The position numbers were made by a program, and so were the translations under genes. A stretch of 64,000 bases of DNA, taken from assembly GCA_965219855.1 (NCBI GenBank), contig CBDCOR010000006.1:1-64000 (forward strand). The letters are read 5' to 3'. The notes below the pieces were generated by a model, which was not told the origin of the DNA, ran no database searches, and worked only from the letters and a program-made list of their open reading frames with translations. This document shows positions 59,909 through 64,000 of this stretch, in pieces (position 1 is the stretch's first letter; each line of letters starts with the position of its first letter). Source of the DNA: CAUZIZ01 sp965219855. Its GTDB lineage: Bacteria > Acidobacteriota > UBA6911 > RPQK01 > JAJDTT01.

Positions 59909-60286
59909 CTACTCGTCATATTCCACGATAACCTGGTCATCTACAACCTCCACCGGATAGATCTTGACCTGCTTCTCAGGATCGACCAGGCACTGCCCGG
60001 TGGCGATTTCGAACTCCCACTGATGCCAGGGGCAACGGAGGATCTCGCCCTCGCGCTCGTAACGAAGGCCATGGCCGTCGGTCGATACGGGCGCATCGGC
60101 GACGCTGCGACCAGTTACCAAGCCGGTACAGAGAGGGCCGAATTTGTGGGGGCAGATGTTGCGGACGGCGTGGAACGAACCATTGACGTTGAACACGCCA
60201 ATACCCGCCCGGCCTCGGAACGGCACCACCAGCTTCCGCTCGCCCGGAGGGATCTCGTCAACCGTTGCGACCACCACGCGTGCCAT
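59909..60286 (-). CDS. Rieske [2Fe-2S] ferredoxin-like protein
   Basis: 125 residues. The two cluster-binding boxes are NICPHKFGPLC (Cys-x-His) and LRCPWHQWEFEIATG (Cys-x-x-His), spaced about 40 apart, with the surrounding VVPFRGRAGIGVFNVNGSFH strands. Soluble, no signal. Such stand-alone proteins pass electrons to Rieske oxygenases or serve as redox partners. It lies 67 bases downstream of the amidohydrolase gene on the same strand, so the two are likely one transcript. No oxygenase is nearby. Confidence 0.92.
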   Translation of the reverse strand: MARVVVATVDEIPPGERKLVVPFRGRAGIGVFNVNGSFHAVRNICPHKFGPLCTGLVTGRSVADAPVSTDGHGLRYEREGEILRCPWHQWEFEIATGQCLVDPEKQVKIYPVEVVDDQVIVEYDE

Positions 60287-60352
60287 CGTTTTCAGGCTTC
60301 AGGGTGTCGATTGAAGTCTTTGCCGCTGATATCCCACTTCGGGCTCCTCAAC

Positions 60353-61534
60353 CTACAAGCCGAGCAGTTCACGGGCGTTCTCGGCGAAGATTCGCCGGTG
60401 GAGGCGATCCGACAACTTGGGAAAAGTCGTTTCTGGATCACCCCAGTCGTAGTGAGGGAAATCCGAACAGTAGATCATCGTCTCTTCGGCGTGCATTGCG
60501 TCGAGCATCTCGAACAGTTGTTCCGTCCGCTTCGGTTCGTGCAGCGGCTGGGACCCGACTCGGATGTGTTGACGAAAGTACTCGCTTGGCAGTTTCTTGA
60601 GCCAGGGCGTTTGATAGCGCAGCATCTTCCAGTCGGCGTCCATATGCCACATCAGCCCGACCGCCCAGTACTGTTGCACTTCGACGAACGCGAAACGCAG
60701 CCCGGGAAACTTCTCGAATACGCCTTCACAGATCAACGACGCACAATGGGCCGACGCCTGCGAGGGACGGGCCATGCGCTCCTCCATGTAGTAAGTAGGG
60801 TAGCCGACAGCGGACAGTGGAGATGCTATCCCCGCACCGACAGCGCCGGGGTGGACAAATACCGCCAATCCCTGGCGTTCACACGCCTCCCATAGCGGAT
60901 GGTAGAACCGGTTGCCGTAGGGCATCTGGGCGGCGGTAGGCACAATGATTCCCACCACTTCGAGTTGCTCACCGAGGCGATCGACTTCCTTTGCCGCTTG
61001 AGGTGGATCCGAAGGAGAGACCATCAGGCACATCTTGAGCCGCTTGTCTCGAGGGATCCATTTCTCCAGTGTAAGGTCGTTCATCGCCCGACAGAGGGCG
61101 GCGGCGTAGTCAGCATCCGGCAGCACGCACACACCATAGAGGCCGGGCGAAGCGGTCAGCAGGGCATAGTCGATATTCCAGGGATCGAGATGTCGATCGC
61201 GGAGAAACTCATAGGTCGAACAAAAGTCGCGAGCATCATAGGTATCCTGCTCGTCAGACAAATCGCTGCGGACTGCCCTTACAGATACATTGAAATACCC
61301 TGCACTCGGCATGGGGATGCCCTGGTCAAGAAAATGCTCTCGATAGATTCGCGGCAAATAGGGGAGGAGATCTTCAAGCTTGGTGACGCTTTGATGGACG
61401 TCACAATCGATAATGGCGATACCCTCTGTGGGTTTGCTCGTCCAGCCCGGTGCCGTAACTGGCTGAGTTCCGGGTCGAGCATCGGGTTGGCGTCGCGTCC
61501 CTTTCGAATGGGTTGCTTCGCGGGCGGGTCTCAT
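60353..61534 (-). CDS. Amidohydrolase-2 family protein (ACMSD/decarboxylase-like)
   Basis: About 393 residues from MRPAREATHSKGTRRQPDAR; a longer frame begins at 61642 but overlaps the next gene. IAIIDCDVHQSVTKLEDLLP holds the N-terminal metal motif (DxDxH in place of DxHxH), FVHPGAVGAG another His, FPGLRFAFVEVQQYWAVGLM the helix, and MIYCSDFPHYDW the C-terminal metal Asp. These match the TIM-barrel family that includes ACMSD and gamma-resorcylate decarboxylases. With the Rieske protein it suggests breakdown of an aromatic or related compound, an inference. Confidence 0.87.
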   Translation of the reverse strand: MRPAREATHSKGTRRQPDARPGTQPVTAPGWTSKPTEGIAIIDCDVHQSVTKLEDLLPYLPRIYREHFLDQGIPMPSAGYFNVSVRAVRSDLSDEQDTYDARDFCSTYEFLRDRHLDPWNIDYALLTASPGLYGVCVLPDADYAAALCRAMNDLTLEKWIPRDKRLKMCLMVSPSDPPQAAKEVDRLGEQLEVVGIIVPTAAQMPYGNRFYHPLWEACERQGLAVFVHPGAVGAGIASPLSAVGYPTYYMEERMARPSQASAHCASLICEGVFEKFPGLRFAFVEVQQYWAVGLMWHMDADWKMLRYQTPWLKKLPSEYFRQHIRVGSQPLHEPKRTEQLFEMLDAMHAEETMIYCSDFPHYDWGDPETTFPKLSDRLHRRIFAENARELLGL

Positions 61535-61550
61535 AGCTTGAATTTCTCGG

Positions 61551-62229
61551 TCAGAATAGTGGGAGCTCGAAGCCGCCCATGACGCCGGTGTTGCTCTCCT
61601 GAGCGAATGCCCAGACTCGAAAGCGCTTGATTCCGATTCCAACCAATGCCGCCGGCTCGTGGTCGGACGTCGCCCCGACTCCGGCCGATAGGGAAAACCA
61701 CTTGCCTCCGTCCGCCTTTTTGCGATAGGTATCCGCCAGTTCCCGGTAGTAGTCCCGGAGCTCCAGCTGTTCCTTAATCGCCTCGTTCTTGAGATCCAGA
61801 GCCTCGTTCTTTCGCTCCAGAGCCTTGTTCTTCTGGTCCAAAGCCGCTTCCATTTGTCCCATGGCCTCGTTCTTGAGCTTCAGAACGGTTTCGGACTTCT
61901 CTTTTTCTTCTTGGTACGAGGCAATTTCCTTATCCTTGAGCTCGAGTTGCTGCTTTGCCGCCTCAAGATCTGCCTTCATCTGCACAACAAAGTTTTCTTG
62001 ATCGCTCGTAATGGTGTGGTAGATTTGCTCGTCGTCAATCTGGTCTGGATGAACCGGGATAAGCAAGTAGGATTTCCCCCTCAACCCGGACTTGCTTTAC
62101 CCCCTCTTGTAGCTCCTTGACAACACTGTGCTGAGAGGATTGAGGCTGAGCTGATACACTTCGAAGCGTGCCAGGCAGGATGGAGATGACTACCACTAGC
62201 GCGAGGTAAGAGCTGCGGTTGATATTCAT
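61551..62229 (-). pseudogene. Exported coiled-coil protein of the lysis-like module, frameshifted
   Basis: Frame one starts at 62229 (MNINRSSYLALVVVISILPG, signal peptide, AGGAGAAG ahead) and ends DPR-like at 62035. The continuation VEGKSYLLIPVHPDQIDDEQ is in the next frame, from a run of five G at about 62075-62080; four G would keep the frame. Then comes a long coiled coil (YQEEKEKSETVLKLKNEAMG; ALDQKNKALERKNEALDLKN) and a C-terminal beta region, FRVWAFAQESNTGVMGGFEL. Restored length about 226 residues. The pattern suggests an outer-membrane or phage spanin-like role; not recognised further. Confidence 0.7.
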
Positions 62230-62331
62230 GAATCTTCTCCTGTTCAAGTGTACTAAGTGATCGGAAGACGCTCGCAGGGAGGGGACTTCCACTCAATCAC
62301 TTTCGGCGAAACGGTGTCCTCCGAAACCGAT

Positions 62332-62916
62332 CTACGGCGAAAACACATCGTTGAAGGCTTTACGAGTTTCGTCGGGACTGAACTTGTCGATCTCTGCCCT
62401 CTTCTCCTTGCGCTTTTCTTTCACCAATAGAGCCTGCTTCTGGAGAGCCGCCCGCTCTTCGTGGGCAGCTGCCTGGAATTTTCGTAGGTCCTCTTCAGCG
62501 GCTTTGGCTGCGCTTAGTGCAGCCCTGGCGTTCGTTTCTGCAGTCCTGGCTTGCTCCTCTGCAGCCTTGGCTTGCTCCTCTGTAACCTGGGCTTCCTCCT
62601 CCGTAGCCTTGGCCGCCTCCTCTGCAGCCTTGGCTGCATTTAGCTTCTCCTTGATGAGCTGCTCCTTCTGCTCGATCTGTTCCTCGAGCTTCTTCGCCTT
62701 CTCTCCCAGCTGCCTGGAGCGCCATTCCCGATAGACCGCTATCCCAAACAGTCCCAGCAGTGCAGCGGCGAGGTAACGGACCCCTTTGTCAGGAAGGATT
62801 CCGAGGCGGCTCACGATCAAAACGACGGCGGCGATTAGGATCAACCCAATCGCAATGTAGACCGCGAATGGAATCTCAAAATTGAGGAAGGCCAGCGGAG
62901 TTAGGAATCTAGGCAT
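62332..62916 (-). CDS. Membrane protein with long Ala/Glu coiled coil
   Basis: 194 residues from MPRFLTPLAFLNFEIPFAVY, with GAAGGAGCG ahead of the ATG. Two membrane helices (residues about 8-34 and 44-63) are followed by a charged heptad region containing repeats of the type AAEEAAKATEEEAQVTEEQA. It probably spans the periplasm from the inner membrane. The ATG overlaps the stop of the upstream membrane gene by eight bases, indicating coupling. No family name recognised. Confidence 0.75.
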   Translation of the reverse strand: MPRFLTPLAFLNFEIPFAVYIAIGLILIAAVVLIVSRLGILPDKGVRYLAAALLGLFGIAVYREWRSRQLGEKAKKLEEQIEQKEQLIKEKLNAAKAAEEAAKATEEEAQVTEEQAKAAEEQARTAETNARAALSAAKAAEEDLRKFQAAAHEERAALQKQALLVKEKRKEKRAEIDKFSPDETRKAFNDVFSP

Positions 62917-63511
62917 TGGCACGCTCCTTCTTCGAACGTTGCTTTTGGGCTTTTTCGACCCGGACGATGATCTTGTGAATGGGTCCAGATCCAAGACCGA
63001 TCGCGATCCCAGACACGGCGTAGCGTACCCCGTCCGCAGCAAGAGGCCCTTTTTCGAAAATCTCGTCAGGCGGCCACTCCGATCCCTCAACCTTCAGAGC
63101 CTTCAGAGTTTCCATGAAGTCGATCTCCAAGCAGAAGGCGAGTCCGATTCCGACCAGAATGCCAATGATCTTCAAGCCACTCTTGACCACTGCGGTTCTG
63201 ACGAGGTCACCGGAGAGCACCGGAACCGAGCTACTTTGGGCAGTCTGATCCTCCACCAGGAACTCGCTAAAGCGCCTCAACGCACGCTGAGCAGCCTGCG
63301 GTTCCACATACTCGAAAATCCGCAGCCGCCTCTCTAGCCGATCACGGATCTTATAGGCCCGGCAAGTCCAAAACCGATGCCAATCCAAACGGCTATCCAA
63401 GAGGTCATACACAGTCTTCAGAACCTCCAATAGCCGTTCGACGGCCAGGCTGAGTGCCAGGGCGATTGTGACCAAGACGGTCATGTCTGTAAGGGCTTCG
63501 ATTTCTTTCAT
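62909..63511 (-). CDS. Membrane protein, holin-like position in the lysis-like module
   Basis: 200 residues from MKEIEALTDMTVLVTIALAL. Hydrophobic segments are at about 10-30 and 108-132 (VVKSGLKIIGILVGIGLAFC) and a weaker one near 160 (YAVSGIAIGLGSGPIHKIIV), separated by a soluble Arg-rich stretch. The last helix and GSGPIHKI resemble the loop seen in several phage- and GTA-associated hypotheticals. AAGGACAAGGCC precedes the ATG. It lies 33 bases after the lysozyme fragment and overlaps the coiled-coil gene. A holin role is inference. Confidence 0.7.
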   Translation of the reverse strand: MKEIEALTDMTVLVTIALALSLAVERLLEVLKTVYDLLDSRLDWHRFWTCRAYKIRDRLERRLRIFEYVEPQAAQRALRRFSEFLVEDQTAQSSSVPVLSGDLVRTAVVKSGLKIIGILVGIGLAFCLEIDFMETLKALKVEGSEWPPDEIFEKGPLAADGVRYAVSGIAIGLGSGPIHKIIVRVEKAQKQRSKKERANA

Positions 63512-63543
63512 GGCCTTGTCCTTCTAGGCGTAGAGAAAGGGTT

Positions 63544-63750
63544 TCAGTTTGAAATCCGCGATTCGGGCTCCAATTGCTCGTCCGTGATGGCCTTCAGGTC
63601 GTCCTTGCCCATCGACTCGCCGTGGAAGCGTTGAAATACGGCCAGCGTAACTCCTTTGTTCGTGGCCCCACCCGGGTCTTTCGGGTGATCCACGTATCCG
63701 CCTTCATGGACGAGAACATGCCTCAGGGAGTCCGCGAAATTCCTTTCCAT
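63544..63750 (-). pseudogene. Truncated GH108 (DUF847) lysozyme
   Basis: 68 residues, where complete family members have roughly 170. SLRHVLVHEGGYVDHPKDPG then GATNKGVTLAVFQRFHG is the GH108 N-terminal region with the catalytic Glu in HEGGY. The homology continues to KAITDEQ, where members go on with an aromatic-rich motif, but this one turns into LEPESRISN and stops. The C-terminal part has been deleted. In phages this enzyme cuts peptidoglycan at lysis. First gene of the four-gene module; ends about 170 bases from a dehydrogenase gene. Confidence 0.82.
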
Positions 63751-63920
63751 CTTATCCTCCTATTTACCGGCCTTGTGGTGCTGTATCCAGCGGGTAAATG
63801 CTACAGAATACTACGGAGTTCTTCTACGACAACCACAACACACAAAGACAGTATATAGCCGTGCCTTCTAAATGGCGCTTCACAGTGCCTGCTGAGTTGC
63901 ACGAATTGGACAACGCTTAC

Positions 63921-64000
63921 TCATCCCATCGCCGCGCCGCCATCTACGTGGATAGTCTGTCCGGTGATGTTGCACGATTCCTCGGAAGCCAGAAAGACCG
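63921..64000 (-). CDS. C-terminal end of a short-chain dehydrogenase/reductase
   Basis: The last 25 codons read VFLASEESCNITGQTIHVDG then GAAMG and a stop. 'FLASeeasyiTGq.i.vDGG' is the standard C terminus of FabG-type SDR enzymes. The rest lies beyond the right edge. The stretch 63751-63920 between it and the lysozyme fragment holds nothing I recognise. Confidence 0.85.
   Translation of the reverse strand, partial: VFLASEESCNITGQTIHVDGGAAMG

Overview
The window is one contiguous piece of a bacterial chromosome with high-looking GC (not computed). Its gene set suits an environmental heterotroph of the Acidobacteriota or Planctomycetota type. It carries DUF1080, CehA/McbA, GH32-like, PIG-L, Gfo/Idh/MocA, GMC, SSS-symporter and OPT families, TAT-exported oxidoreductases, and two secreted proteins of a style I associate with Acidobacteriota. 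Taxonomy is an inference; there is no rRNA, and I found no tRNA or CRISPR array.

Layout. 1-2.0 kb: end of a TrkA-N-type transporter gene, convergent with an SSS symporter. 2.0-4.4 kb: a REP-associated transposase (RAYT) cassette flanked by inverted 118-bp REP-like repeats and hit by an ISAzo13-type IS. 4.6-9.7 kb: DUF1080 lipoprotein, a frameshifted CehA/McbA metallohydrolase, glnS. 10.3-18.4 kb: an ATP-grasp gene cut into three pieces by a second ISAzo13 copy and a three-gene IS21 element, followed by an asparagine synthase and a HicB relic. 18.5-22.3 kb: a compact sugar-phosphate operon (lsrF-like aldolase, ribulose-phosphate 3-epimerase-like enzyme, bifunctional aldolase/dehydrogenase). 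22.5-26.5 kb: mobile block with a tyrosine recombinase, a 14-bp inverted repeat, an IS91-type transposase plus recombinase, and an array of six hairpins. 26.5-29.8 kb: VOC protein, GMC oxidoreductase and Gfo/Idh dehydrogenase, possibly with a broken ribbon-helix-helix ORF. 30-32 kb: a complete group II intron sitting inside a composite repeat. 32.3-40.9 kb: OPT transporter, PqqD-like protein with a MITE-derived N terminus, murB-murA, an IS4 insertion next to a second SSS symporter. 41-54.7 kb: PIG-L, GH32-like, YfiT-like, Ski2-like helicase, a decapitated M48 peptidase, gluconate-dehydrogenase-like pair, hisI-hisG, two exported hypotheticals, Gfo/Idh. 54.7-56.2 kb: repeat-only region. 56.2-61.5 kb: nitrilase-type hydrolase, frameshifted M14 carboxypeptidase, Gfo/Idh, Rieske protein, amidohydrolase. 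61.5-63.8 kb: a decaying phage-like lysis module. Right edge: end of a short-chain dehydrogenase.

The main theme is genome decay by mobile DNA. Several insertions can be undone base by base from the sequence: the ATP-grasp gene and the RAYT (TA duplication), the small ORF before the symporter (9-bp duplication), and the group II intron (empty copies of its target repeat occur elsewhere in the window). Three genes also carry single-base frameshifts, and one IS copy differs from the other by one base; these may be real decay or assembly errors.
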